Shown: positions 25,180 to 33,577, counted from the first letter of the stretch. The stretch is 64,000 bases of DNA from Neopusillimonas maritima (GCF_040930455.2 NZ_CP170494.1), one strand, 5' to 3'. A program made the numbers and translations. The notes: generated from the letters alone by a model not told the origin.

Positions 25180-25867
25180 AACGGACACCCTCGAACGGCC
25201 GTGGCAAGACCCTGCCGACGTCGGTGAAGCATCGCCCGATGCTCGCTTCACCGACGTTGTATTGAACCGGCGATCGGTGCGGCGCTACCTGCCCGAGCAG
25301 CCCCCTTTGGCAGCAATTAACCGGCTGCTGGAAATGGCTGTTACCGCGCCGTCGGCGCATAATCGGCAACCCTGGCGATTTGTGGTGATTCGCAGCTACC
25401 AGGAAAAAGCCAGGCTGGCCAAAGCCATGGGCGACAAGCTTGAACGCGACCGCATGGCCGACAACGACGACCCCGTCGACATCAAGAACGACGTTGCGCG
25501 TTCTTTCGCCCGCATTACCGGCGCGCCCACGCTCATTCTGCTGTGCGTCACGATGGCGGAGATGGACAGCTACCGCGACGCCGACCGAAGCCGACATGAA
25601 TTCTGCATGGCAACGCAAAGTGTTGCCATGGCGGGCCAGAACATCATGCTGGCTGCGCAAGCATCCGGGCTTTCATCGTGCTGGATGTGCGCCCCCATGT
25701 TTTGCCCGACACTGGTTCAAACAACGCTGAACCTGCCTGAAGACTGGGTTCCGCAAGGCATGCTTACAGTGGGATATCCGGCAAATACAGGCAAGCCTTT
25801 TGTTCGCAAGCCGATACAAGATGTTGTCGTTTATCTCGACGAGGCACCCCATGCCACGTCCCAATAA
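25172..25867 (+). CDS. Nitroreductase-family FMN protein, likely dehydro-F420-0 reductase (FbiB C-domain-like)
   Basis: This 231-residue nitroreductase fold shows NRRSVRRYLPEQPP, AVTAPSAHNRQPWRFVVI and the C-terminal LNLPEDWVPQGMLTVGYP. The ensemble resembles the C-terminal domain of mycobacterial FbiB, which reduces dehydro-F420-0. The start is ATG 25172 with GGGAAG upstream, overlapping the fbiC end by 8 bases. As a separate gene at the end of the F420 block it probably completes cofactor synthesis. A substrate-directed reductase role cannot be excluded. Confidence 0.85.
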   Translation: MYRTDTLERPWQDPADVGEASPDARFTDVVLNRRSVRRYLPEQPPLAAINRLLEMAVTAPSAHNRQPWRFVVIRSYQEKARLAKAMGDKLERDRMADNDDPVDIKNDVARSFARITGAPTLILLCVTMAEMDSYRDADRSRHEFCMATQSVAMAGQNIMLAAQASGLSSCWMCAPMFCPTLVQTTLNLPEDWVPQGMLTVGYPANTGKPFVRKPIQDVVVYLDEAPHATSQ

Positions 25868-25900
25868 TTTTCTTAATTACAACGCATTACAGGAGACGTC

Positions 25901-27121
25901 ATGTTCACCCACAACAAAAACGCAACCCGTTCCGACTACCCCGCCGAGTTGCAGCACATCATGAATCTTGAGCGAGCAAATGAATCGCGCGAATGGCTTT
26001 CAAGCTGGCGCATGCTAAGCGTGGAACCCACCCCCCTTGTCTCCATGAAACACCTGGCCCAAAAACTGGGGGTGGGTGCCGTTTTCCTGAAAGACGAATC
26101 GAAACGCTCTCCTTTAGGCAGTTTCAAAGCGTTAGGTGCGTCAATTGCACTGGTCAGACTCATCTTGCGTAAATTCCCCGACGCAGGCTTCACCGCCCAA
26201 TCGCTTTTCAAAGGCGAACACGCGCAAACACTTAAAGACTTCACGGTTGTCAGCGCCACTGCCGGGAACCACGGTTCTTCATTGGCTGCGGCCGCGCGGG
26301 ATATTGGATGCCGCTGTGTGATTGTTTTAAGCAGCCAGGTGAGTGCCGACCGCGAAAACGCCATTGCCTCGAACGGCGCGGAAATTGTGCGCGTTGCGGG
26401 CGACTACGATGACTCGGTTGAACATGCCGAGTCTTTATCGAAAACAGAAGGCTGGCTGGTGGTGTCGGACACTTCTTACGAAGGCTATGAAGAGATCCCC
26501 CGCGACGTGATGCAAGGTTACGCCACGATTCCGTCGGAAGTCATCGACCAGCTGGATGCAAAGAACGCCGATACTCCCCCGTTTACCCACGTGTTTTTGC
26601 AAGGCGGCGTGGGCGGCATGGCAGCCGGTATTACCGCATACTTGTGGGAGCGCTACGGTAAAAAACGCCCCACCCTGATTGTGGTGGAACCGAACCAGGC
26701 CGATTGCCTTTACCAAAGTGCGCTTGCCGGGCATGCGGCCAGCGCAACCGGTGATATCGACTCTTTAATGGCCGGCCTGGCGTGCGGCGAAGCGTCTCCG
26801 CTGGCGTGGCGTTTCCTGCAACCCGCCTGCGATTATTTCATTACCGTATCCGATACGAAAGCCGTTGAAGCCATGAAGATATTGGCGGAAGGACAATACG
26901 GCGATGTACCGATTGTGAGCGGCGGCTCCGGTGCGGCAGGCCTGGCGGCCCTTGTTGAACTCACCGAAAACGCCGCGCAAGGTAAAGAAGCCGGCATCAA
27001 CGAAACATCCAAAATATTGTTGATTAATACCGAAGGGGCCACCGCGCCCACCGATTATCTGAAGCAAGTAGGTAAAACTGCGGAAGAAGTGCTTGCCGCC
27101 GCAGCCAAGGTGCAGGCCTGA
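25901..27121 (+). CDS. dpaL: Diaminopropionate ammonia-lyase-like PLP enzyme
   Basis: The 406-residue fold type II PLP enzyme has the PLP lysine in PLGSFKALGAS (Lys76), the phosphate-cradle-type loop TAGNHGSSLAAAARD and GGVGGMAAGI. The arrangement matches diaminopropionate ammonia-lyase (YgeX), which converts 2,3-diaminopropionate to pyruvate and two ammonia. An ACAGGAG site precedes the ATG. It is the last gene of the pxpA-F420 operon, 33 bases after the reductase, and a terminator follows. Its presence suggests that ring opening of the island's substrate yields a 2,3-diamino or related amino acid. A related lyase activity is possible. Confidence 0.85.
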   Translation: MFTHNKNATRSDYPAELQHIMNLERANESREWLSSWRMLSVEPTPLVSMKHLAQKLGVGAVFLKDESKRSPLGSFKALGASIALVRLILRKFPDAGFTAQSLFKGEHAQTLKDFTVVSATAGNHGSSLAAAARDIGCRCVIVLSSQVSADRENAIASNGAEIVRVAGDYDDSVEHAESLSKTEGWLVVSDTSYEGYEEIPRDVMQGYATIPSEVIDQLDAKNADTPPFTHVFLQGGVGGMAAGITAYLWERYGKKRPTLIVVEPNQADCLYQSALAGHAASATGDIDSLMAGLACGEASPLAWRFLQPACDYFITVSDTKAVEAMKILAEGQYGDVPIVSGGSGAAGLAALVELTENAAQGKEAGINETSKILLINTEGATAPTDYLKQVGKTAEEVLAAAAKVQA

Positions 27122-27171
27122 TCTAAAAAAAACAATTTAAGAAACCTGAACCCCGGCATGACAGGCCAAGT

Positions 27172-27205
27172 AAAAAGGGCGGCGAAGGAATTCGTCGCCC
27201 TTTTA
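27172..27205. terminator. Strong bidirectional terminator between dpaL and ccdB
   Basis: Arms AAAAGGGCGGCGAA (27173-27186) and TTCGTCGCCCTTTT (27191-27204) form a 14-bp stem with one G-T pair and a GGAA loop. The A/T flanks give a T-run on both strands. It can end the plus-strand F420 operon and the minus-strand ccdAB transcript. Confidence 0.88.
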
Positions 27206-27229
27206 CTATCACGTGCGCAACGCACCGCA

Positions 27230-27547
27230 TCAATAACCGTGAAACAAAAAATCGAGCGCAGCCGTAATTCTTGCGTGCTCATGCGTTAATGAAGCAACAG
27301 CACGCTTCAAAACACGCCGTGGTATGGCACCCATCTTAGGCGTTTCCAGTAAATAGCTTTCACCGTTAATTTCAAATACGGGCGTAAGATGCGTTGACAA
27401 CTTCACATTCGGAAAGTCGCTTAAACGGCGCAACGGTATCACAACGCAACTGCCTAAGTCGTCCAGAAGATCGCTTTGCACATTAAGCAAATAAGGCGTG
27501 GTTGTGGCGTGCTTGCCTGGGTTGGCATAAACATCGAAACGCGCCAT
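27230..27547 (-). CDS. ccdB: CcdB-family gyrase-targeting toxin
   Basis: This 105-residue protein starts MARFDVYANPG and contains YLLNVQSDLLDDL, VVIPLRRLSDFP and TPVFEINGESYLLETP. The C-terminus ALDFLFHGY ends like CcdB, where the last residues touch gyrase. The ATG overlaps the ccdA stop by one base (TAATG). Together with ccdA it forms a type II module between the F420 operon and the sulfate genes. Confidence 0.92.
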   Translation of the reverse strand: MARFDVYANPGKHATTTPYLLNVQSDLLDDLGSCVVIPLRRLSDFPNVKLSTHLTPVFEINGESYLLETPKMGAIPRRVLKRAVASLTHEHARITAALDFLFHGY

Positions 27548-27783
27548 TAGAAACTTTTCCACTCATCGAGCGGTAATCCTTCATTTTCAATGGTTTCGTT
27601 ATAGGCGTTTATAAAGCCCGCATGCTCGTTACGCCAACGACGCGCTTGCTCAAGACGAACAATTTCCCGCAAATGTGCATCGCACACTTGCGAAATATTG
27701 ATCCCCAATTGCTTTGCTTGCTTTAAAACGTCGACACTGAGGCTTAAATTGGTCGCACGCTTGGCGGAGTGCGTAGTTATCAT
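27547..27783 (-). CDS. ccdA: CcdA-family antitoxin
   Basis: The 78-residue antitoxin shows KRATNLSLSVDVLKQAK (ribbon-helix-helix DNA-binding part) and a C-terminal toxin-binding tail (ARRWRNEHAGFINAYNETI...EWKSF). The start is ATG 27783, 6 bases after AAAGGA; upstream in-frame ATGs lack this spacing. It is the first gene of the ccdAB pair. Confidence 0.92.
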   Translation of the reverse strand: MITTHSAKRATNLSLSVDVLKQAKQLGINISQVCDAHLREIVRLEQARRWRNEHAGFINAYNETIENEGLPLDEWKSF

Positions 27784-27795
27784 TTCCATTCCTTT

Positions 27796-27838
27796 TGCGC
27801 ACTTAATATGCGCATAAATCATAGCCCTATATTAATAT
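27796..27838. promoter_or_regulatory. ccdAB control region
   Basis: Two copies of the palindrome TGCGCA (27796-27801 and 27809-27814), 13 bases apart, and the perfect palindrome ATATTAATAT (27829-27838) lie just before ccdA. They are candidate autoregulatory sites for the CcdA/CcdB complex. Functional assignment is inferred from position. Confidence 0.4.
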
Positions 27839-27865
27839 TGGAATGGAACTTGCGCAACGCACCGC

Positions 27866-29821
27866 TTACAACAGCCCCGCCAACCTAGTCACAATCGCAC
27901 CCATTTCTTCGCTTTCGGTTTTCACCAATACATCGGGTCGTTCCGGCGCTTCGTACGCACTGTTGATACCGGTCATGTTGGGAATTTCACCTTTACGGGC
28001 ACGTTTGTACAAGCCTTTGGGATCGCGGGCTTCACACACTTCCAGCGGCGTATCCACGAACACTTCCATAAAACGCTCTTCGCCAATGAGTTCGCGCGCC
28101 ATGTCACGCTCGCGACGGTAGGGCGAAATAAACGCGGTCATGACGATTAAACCGGCGTCCATCATGAGCTTGGCCACTTCAGCAATGCGGCGGATATTTT
28201 CCACTCGGTCGGCTTCGGTAAAGCCCAGGTCTTTGTTCAGGCCCTGGCGAATATTGTCGCCGTCCAGAATGTAGGTGCGGCGGCCCTGTTCGTGCAATTG
28301 CTTTTCCAGGACATTGGCAATAGTGGATTTACCCGAGCCCGACAGGCCGGTGAACCAAATGACTTTACCGGGGTGGCCGTTCAGGCGTTCGCGGTCTTCA
28401 CGCGTAATGCTTAGCGCCTGGCGATGCACGTTCTGGGCGCGTCGCAGGCTGTGGGTAATCATGCCCGCCGCAACGGTGGCATGGGTGAAGCGGTCGACCA
28501 GAATAAAGCCGCCCAGCGCGGGCAGATTGGCATACGTATCGAACGCCACCGGACGGCTCAGCGCCACATTACACACGCTAATGTCATTCAGGCCCAACTG
28601 CCTTGCGGCCTCATGGGCCAGGGTGTTCACGTTAATGCGATGTTTAATAGTCGTTAGCGTGGCGCCGGCCCACTGATTGGCCAGCTTCATTTCATAGCTG
28701 CGCCCCACCAGGCCGGGGTCGTCGTGCATCCAGACAATGGTGGCTTCGAATTGGTCGGTTGTGTTTAACGGCGTGTCGGCGCGCGTAAGAATGTCGCCCC
28801 GCGAGGCATCGATTTCGGTGTCCAGCGTGAGCGTAATGGCATCGCCGGCCTGGGCCTTGTTCAGATCGCCGTCCATGGTGACGATGCGCGCGACATTGGC
28901 GGTTTGGCCCGAGGCGGTGACGCGCACGGTTTCGCCGGGTTCAATATGCCCGGCCACGACGGTACCGCTGAAACCACGGAAGTCGGCGTCGGGCCGGTTC
29001 ACCCATTGCACCGGCAGCACAAACTGTTGGTCGTTTCGGCGCGTAACCGGTACGGTTTCCAGATAGCCCAATAAAGTGGGGCCGGTATACCAGCCCGTAT
29101 GGGCGGAGCGCTCCACCATGTTGTCGCCCTTCAGCGCCGACACGGGAATCGCGGTGATGCTTTCAAACCCCAACGCTTGAGCAAAGGTTTTGAAGGTTTC
29201 TTCTATTTCATTGAATGTGGCCTGGTTGTAGTTGACCAGATCCATTTTGTTCACTGCCAGCACCACGTGGCGAATGCCCACCAGCGACGTTAAGAAGGCG
29301 TGACGCCGGGTTTGGGTTAACACGCCCTGGCGCGCATCGGCCAGCAACACGGCCACGTCGGCTGTTGAGGCACCCGTGACCATATTGCGAGTGTACTGCT
29401 CGTGACCGGGGGTGTCGGCCACAATGAATTTGCGATGCTGCGTGGCAAAGAAACGATAGGCCACGTCAATCGTAATACCCTGTTCGCGCTCGGCCGCCAG
29501 GCCATCCACCAACAGCGCGAAGTCGATCTCTTCGCCTTGCGTGCCGTGGCGGCGTGAATCGGCTTCCAGCGTGGCAAGCTGGTCATCAAACAGTTGCTTG
29601 GACTCCCACAGCAGGCGACCGATCAGGGTGCTTTTACCGTCATCGACACTGCCGCAGGTAATAAAGCGCAACAGGTCGTGGCCCGATTGCTGGGCGATCC
29701 AATCGGCGGCGCTGGTGTATTCCACCGGCGTATGTGTCGTTGTTTGCTTTCGCGCTTTTGCCGTTTCAGATGCACCGTCGGACACTTTCTGTTGAGCGGA
29801 ATTTGTATTCGAGCGAGCCAT
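27866..29821 (-). CDS. cysNC: Bifunctional sulfate adenylyltransferase subunit 1 / adenylylsulfate kinase (CysN-CysC)
   Basis: The 651-residue fusion has an N-terminal GTPase (TCGSVDDGKSTLIGRLLWES P-loop, DTPGHEQYTRNM, NKMD) with elongation-factor-like beta-barrels. A C-terminal APS kinase domain follows (WFTGLSGSGKSTIANVLEKQ, YILDGDNIRQGLN, about 455-651). It drives APS formation with CysD and then phosphorylates APS to PAPS. The stop of cysD overlaps its start by one base. The kinase agrees with the PAPS-type CysH encoded at 39512. Confidence 0.96.
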   Translation of the reverse strand: MARSNTNSAQQKVSDGASETAKARKQTTTHTPVEYTSAADWIAQQSGHDLLRFITCGSVDDGKSTLIGRLLWESKQLFDDQLATLEADSRRHGTQGEEIDFALLVDGLAAEREQGITIDVAYRFFATQHRKFIVADTPGHEQYTRNMVTGASTADVAVLLADARQGVLTQTRRHAFLTSLVGIRHVVLAVNKMDLVNYNQATFNEIEETFKTFAQALGFESITAIPVSALKGDNMVERSAHTGWYTGPTLLGYLETVPVTRRNDQQFVLPVQWVNRPDADFRGFSGTVVAGHIEPGETVRVTASGQTANVARIVTMDGDLNKAQAGDAITLTLDTEIDASRGDILTRADTPLNTTDQFEATIVWMHDDPGLVGRSYEMKLANQWAGATLTTIKHRINVNTLAHEAARQLGLNDISVCNVALSRPVAFDTYANLPALGGFILVDRFTHATVAAGMITHSLRRAQNVHRQALSITREDRERLNGHPGKVIWFTGLSGSGKSTIANVLEKQLHEQGRRTYILDGDNIRQGLNKDLGFTEADRVENIRRIAEVAKLMMDAGLIVMTAFISPYRRERDMARELIGEERFMEVFVDTPLEVCEARDPKGLYKRARKGEIPNMTGINSAYEAPERPDVLVKTESEEMGAIVTRLAGLL

Positions 29822-31380
29822 TAGAAATATCCTTCCTGTTTTTTCTTTTCCATGCTGCCGGCGCTGTCGGTGTCAATTTTGCGACCCTGACGTTCGGATG
29901 TGCGCGCGTTAATGAGTTCCAGCAAAATGTCGTCGAGCGAGTCGGCCTGAGACTCGACCGCACCGGTAAGGGGGTAGCAGCCCAGGGTACGGAAACGCAC
30001 CGGTTTCATTTGAATGTCTTCACCGGGCAACAGGCGGCAGCGGTCGTCGTCAACCATCATGATCATGTCGTCGCGCACCACCACCGGACGCGGCTCGGAA
30101 AAATACAAGGGCACCACGGGAATGTCTTCCTGGTATATGTATTGCCAAATGTCCAGCTCGGTCCAGTTCGACAACGGAAAGACGCGAATACTCTCGCCGG
30201 GGTTTTTCTTGGTGTTGTACAAGTTCCAAAGTTCAGGGCGCTGGTTTTTTGGGTCCCAACGGTGGGTGGCGGTGCGGAACGAAAACACGCGTTCCTTGGC
30301 GCGCGACTTTTCTTCATCGCGCCGGGCACCGCCGAACACCACGTCGAATTTGTATTTATCCAGCGCTTGCTTCAGGCCTTCGGTTTTGGTGATGTCGGTA
30401 TGCAGAGCGGAACCGTGATCGAACGGGTTAATGTCTTTTTCAATGGCCTCCGGATTAATGTGTACCAGCAAATCCATGCCCGATTCAGCCGCCATGTAGT
30501 CGCGAAACAGGTACATTTCCTGAAACTTCCAGCGGGTGTCCACATGGAGCAGCGGAAACGGCGGCGGTGCAGGGTAGAAGGCCTTGCGCGCCAGGTGTAA
30601 CATGACCCCGCTGTCTTTGCCCACGGAATACAACATGGCGGGGTTCTGTGCTTCGGCCACCGCTTCACGAATAATATGAATGCTTTCCGCTTCCAGGCGC
30701 TTTAAGTGAGGCGACACACCAATGCCCTGGGCCTTGCGGCGCGGACGCAGGTTCAACACGGGTTGATAGGCTTGAAGAAGCAGGGTTACGCCGTTGGGTA
30801 TGAGGGTGGGCGTGGCGCCAGGGGCAATGCCGGTGTCTGTTTGAGAGGATGATACGTTGCGCAATAGGCCCACCAGTTCACCGTGCGGAAATACGGCAAT
30901 GTCTTTGCCAATATGCTGTTGCAGTTGCGCCAGAGCGGCGAGTATTACACTTAGGGTTGCCTCTACATCAACCTCACCCTGATCGGCCTCACATGCCCTA
31001 CCGGGCGCGGCGGCACCTAACGGCACCCAGAAACGGGCGCCGCGCGGGTCGTTGGCGTGCAGGCAAGGCAGGCCGTTGGGTAAATTGGCCAGTTGCGCGA
31101 ACAGAATGCGTTTACGCTGGCTGCGCATTTTTTCCAGCGCCCAGTTCAGCACCACGGTGCGAGGTACGCGGCCTTGCTCGTCACGCAAATTATCAGCGTT
31201 CAGTTCCGCCGGCAGCAGTTTAAGTTCATGCAAGCGCCGTTCAGTGGTGCGCCGGGTATGCGCGGCGTTGTCGCCGGCCAAATGGGCATGGGCCAGGTCG
31301 ATATCCCACACCTGGGGTTGATCGAGCCCTTGCACAGAAGTGGCCGGATGGGTTTTAGAGGCAACAGTTGATTCAGGCAT
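29821..31380 (-). CDS. cysD: Sulfate adenylyltransferase subunit 2 (CysD) with a ~220-residue N-terminal extension
   Basis: The last 300 residues are a full CysD: LKRLEAESIHIIREAVAEA, the PP-loop YSVGKDSGVMLHLARKAFYP, FGGARRDEEKSRAKER, FPLSNWTELDIWQYI and the terminal GSMEKKKQEGYF. Standard CysD is about 300 residues, but this frame is 519. It has no stop from ATG 31380, where MPESTVASKTHPATS begins. The extra N-terminal part (about 1-222) has WDIDLAHAHLAG, LNWALEKMRSQRKRILF and RFWVPLG-like segments that I do not recognise. CysD makes APS from ATP and sulfate with CysN. Confidence 0.93.
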   Translation of the reverse strand: MPESTVASKTHPATSVQGLDQPQVWDIDLAHAHLAGDNAAHTRRTTERRLHELKLLPAELNADNLRDEQGRVPRTVVLNWALEKMRSQRKRILFAQLANLPNGLPCLHANDPRGARFWVPLGAAAPGRACEADQGEVDVEATLSVILAALAQLQQHIGKDIAVFPHGELVGLLRNVSSSQTDTGIAPGATPTLIPNGVTLLLQAYQPVLNLRPRRKAQGIGVSPHLKRLEAESIHIIREAVAEAQNPAMLYSVGKDSGVMLHLARKAFYPAPPPFPLLHVDTRWKFQEMYLFRDYMAAESGMDLLVHINPEAIEKDINPFDHGSALHTDITKTEGLKQALDKYKFDVVFGGARRDEEKSRAKERVFSFRTATHRWDPKNQRPELWNLYNTKKNPGESIRVFPLSNWTELDIWQYIYQEDIPVVPLYFSEPRPVVVRDDMIMMVDDDRCRLLPGEDIQMKPVRFRTLGCYPLTGAVESQADSLDDILLELINARTSERQGRKIDTDSAGSMEKKKQEGYF

Positions 31381-31468
31381 TGTCGTAATTTGCAGTTATT
31401 AGCTTAGTATTGTGATTATCAAGGCACACTGCTAGCATTTCAACTCCCTAATTCGCTATAAGCAAATA
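31381..31468. promoter_or_regulatory. Divergent promoter region of cysD and cysQ
   Basis: These 88 bases separate the start codons of cysD (minus) and cysQ (plus) and are AT-rich. They must hold at least one promoter. No clear inverted repeat was seen and a CysB site cannot be defined by eye. Confidence 0.4.
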
Positions 31469-32410
31469 ATGCGACACATTAACGCCGGGCTGGAATTGGC
31501 CCCATTACTAGAAAAAATCGCCTACGACGCAGGTAAACAAATTCTGCGTGTGTATGCGCAGGCAAACATTAATGCCGACAGCAAAGCTGACAAGAGCCCG
31601 GTAACAGCGGCCGATTTGCTGGCTCATGAAAGCATAGTGCGTGGTTTGAACGCTACATTTCCCGGCGTACCGGTGGTTTCCGAGGAAGACGAAGCGTCGC
31701 TGGCGTGGCGCTTACCCACGGGTTGCTATTGGCTGGTGGACCCGCTGGACGGCACAAAAGAATTTCTGAACCGCAACGGCGACTTCACGGTCAACATTGC
31801 ATTAATTGAAAACGGTCAGACCACGTTCGGCATGGTGTATGCCCCGGCACACGATACGTTCTATTGGGGTGGAGCGAGACTAGGGGCGGCTATGCGTGAA
31901 AAAGGCGTGGTAACGGTTTTGCTGGGCCTACGTAGTGAAGACGAGGAAGACGAAGGCAGCTACCCCTCGGGCGAAAGCGCCGACGCCAATGAAAGCCGTA
32001 GCCTCAACGAGGGGGGAGCGGCACACTTGGGCCGCTTGCGCGTGGTGGCCAGCAAAAGCCATCTGAACGAAGAAACTCAAACGTTCATTCAGCAGTTGGG
32101 CGACGCTGAGCTGGTGCAAGCCGGTAGTTCACTGAAATTTTGCACTATTGTGCGCGGCCAGGCCGACCTTTACCCACGCCTGGGACCCACCTGCGAATGG
32201 GATACGGCTGCCGCCCACGCGGTACTGGAAGGCGCCGGTGGCGTGGTACTGGACATACACGGCCAACCTTTACATTACGGGAAGGCAAATGTACTGAACC
32301 CATGGTTCGTCGCGGCCGCCCGTGCTGAAAATGCCCGTTCGGCGTTACGGTTGAACGCGGCAAACTTACCCTTACCCCAGCCGGCAGCAAAGAAGCCCGA
32401 CCATGATTGA
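31469..32410 (+). CDS. cysQ: 3'(2'),5'-bisphosphate nucleotidase CysQ
   Basis: This 313-residue inositol-monophosphatase-fold protein has VVSEEDEAS, DPLDGTKEFLNRNGDFTVNIAL and CEWDTAAAHAVLEGAGG, the metal- and substrate-binding motifs. It recycles PAP produced by PAPS reduction. It is longer than typical CysQ (about 250-270 residues). An acidic, low-complexity insertion (about 153-188; rich in Asp, Glu and Ser) sits before LGRLRVVASKSH. The last 8 bases overlap the exporter gene. Confidence 0.93.
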   Translation: MRHINAGLELAPLLEKIAYDAGKQILRVYAQANINADSKADKSPVTAADLLAHESIVRGLNATFPGVPVVSEEDEASLAWRLPTGCYWLVDPLDGTKEFLNRNGDFTVNIALIENGQTTFGMVYAPAHDTFYWGGARLGAAMREKGVVTVLLGLRSEDEEDEGSYPSGESADANESRSLNEGGAAHLGRLRVVASKSHLNEETQTFIQQLGDAELVQAGSSLKFCTIVRGQADLYPRLGPTCEWDTAAAHAVLEGAGGVVLDIHGQPLHYGKANVLNPWFVAAARAENARSALRLNAANLPLPQPAAKKPDHD

Positions 32411-33182
32411 CCTAAGTTACACCGTCGCCGGGGCGTTAACCGGTTTTGTGGTGGGTATTACCGGCGTGGGCGGCGGCGCGTTGATGACCCCTATTCTGGT
32501 TTTGTTTTTTGGCGTTGCGCCCACTACCGCCATTGCCACCGACTTATGGTTTGCCGCCATTACCAAACTGGTGGGTGCCCGCATTCACCAACGATCCGGC
32601 AAGGTCGACTGGCAAGTCGTGCGGCGCTTATGGTGGGGCAGCCTACCGGTAGCATTGGCCGTCGTCGCATGGGTAAGCTTGGGCGCCAAAATACACAAGT
32701 TCGATTGGCTGACCGCCGCCATTGGCGTTGTAGTGGGCATTACCGCCCTGGGCATGCTGGCGGCACCGAAACTACAAGCCGCAGCCCTCCATCGCCGCCT
32801 GGATCATCCTTTGAAATTCAAAGCCTGGCAACCCGGCCTGACCATAACAGGGGGTGCAATATTGGGTTTGTGTGTGGCCTTAACGTCGGTGGGCGCGGGT
32901 GCTTTGGGCAGCATTATGCTGTTGTATTTATACCCCTTGCGCATGACCCCGCATAAACTGGTGGCCACCGACATTGTGCACGCCATTCCGCTGGCAATTG
33001 CAGCCGGGTTGGGCTATTTGTTCGCGGGGATGGTGAACTGGCCCATGCTGCATAGCCTGTTAATCGGCTCGGTGCCCGCCATTGTGCTGGGCAGCTTGCT
33101 GGCCGGAAAGTTGCCGGGGCGGGCGATACAAATTGCGCTGGCGGTGGTGTTGCTGGTTACTGCGGTTAAGTTGCTGGCTTGA
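32403..33182 (+). CDS. Sulfite exporter TauE/SafE (TSUP) family membrane protein
   Basis: The 259-residue protein has about seven to eight hydrophobic segments and the TSUP motifs GFVVGITGVGGGALMTPIL and LCVALTSVGAGALGSIML, an internal repeat of the family. TSUP proteins move sulfite, sulfonates or related anions. Its 8-base overlap with cysQ and position in the cys block suggest a sulfur-related anion, perhaps sulfite efflux or sulfate uptake. Confidence 0.88.
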   Translation: MIDLSYTVAGALTGFVVGITGVGGGALMTPILVLFFGVAPTTAIATDLWFAAITKLVGARIHQRSGKVDWQVVRRLWWGSLPVALAVVAWVSLGAKIHKFDWLTAAIGVVVGITALGMLAAPKLQAAALHRRLDHPLKFKAWQPGLTITGGAILGLCVALTSVGAGALGSIMLLYLYPLRMTPHKLVATDIVHAIPLAIAAGLGYLFAGMVNWPMLHSLLIGSVPAIVLGSLLAGKLPGRAIQIALAVVLLVTAVKLLA

Positions 33183-33204
33183 GTTAATCGCTCTTAAAGA
33201 GACA

Positions 33205-33577
33205 CTAAATTAACTCCGATGCGTCTCTTAATCGTCCCGCAGTTGTTGGCAAGCCGCCCCTTTCCAGAGCATCGGCAAATTCGGCCGGCGTAGACCCCGG
33301 CTTTCTGCGTCGCTGGCGCATACGTTTAAAAGCGGCGATTGCATTTACCGGGTCTAAATCCCACTGATTCACGCATGGCATCGCGGCGAACATTCAGTTT
33401 TCCGACCAGATCAGGTCGATTTCGTTCGATAGCTCTAATCCATTCATCCTCAATTCTTGTTGTCCACTTCGCTGCGAAGAACCCAGCCGTCGCCAGACTC
33501 ATTAAGGAATCAGCCATTGCTAATGGATACAAAACACAAGCATCTAACAATGCGGTGTAACGAACGTGGCCCGCCAT
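33205..33577 (-). pseudogene. PIN-domain toxin, broken by an internal deletion and frameshift
   Basis: The 5' part encodes a PIN-type N-terminus (YTALLDACVLYPLAMADSL with the first acidic residue, then WTTRIEDEWIRAIERNRPDL and NVRRDAMRE). The frame then ends in unrelated residues. The 3' part, in another frame (33205 to about 33380), encodes QWDLDPVNAIAAFKRMRQRR and an intact-looking C-terminus ending RDASELI. The break is near 33375. The middle segment, which carries the remaining catalytic acidic residues, is missing; intact relatives are about 185-190 residues long. The toxin is almost certainly inactive. The antitoxin gene upstream is intact. Confidence 0.85.
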
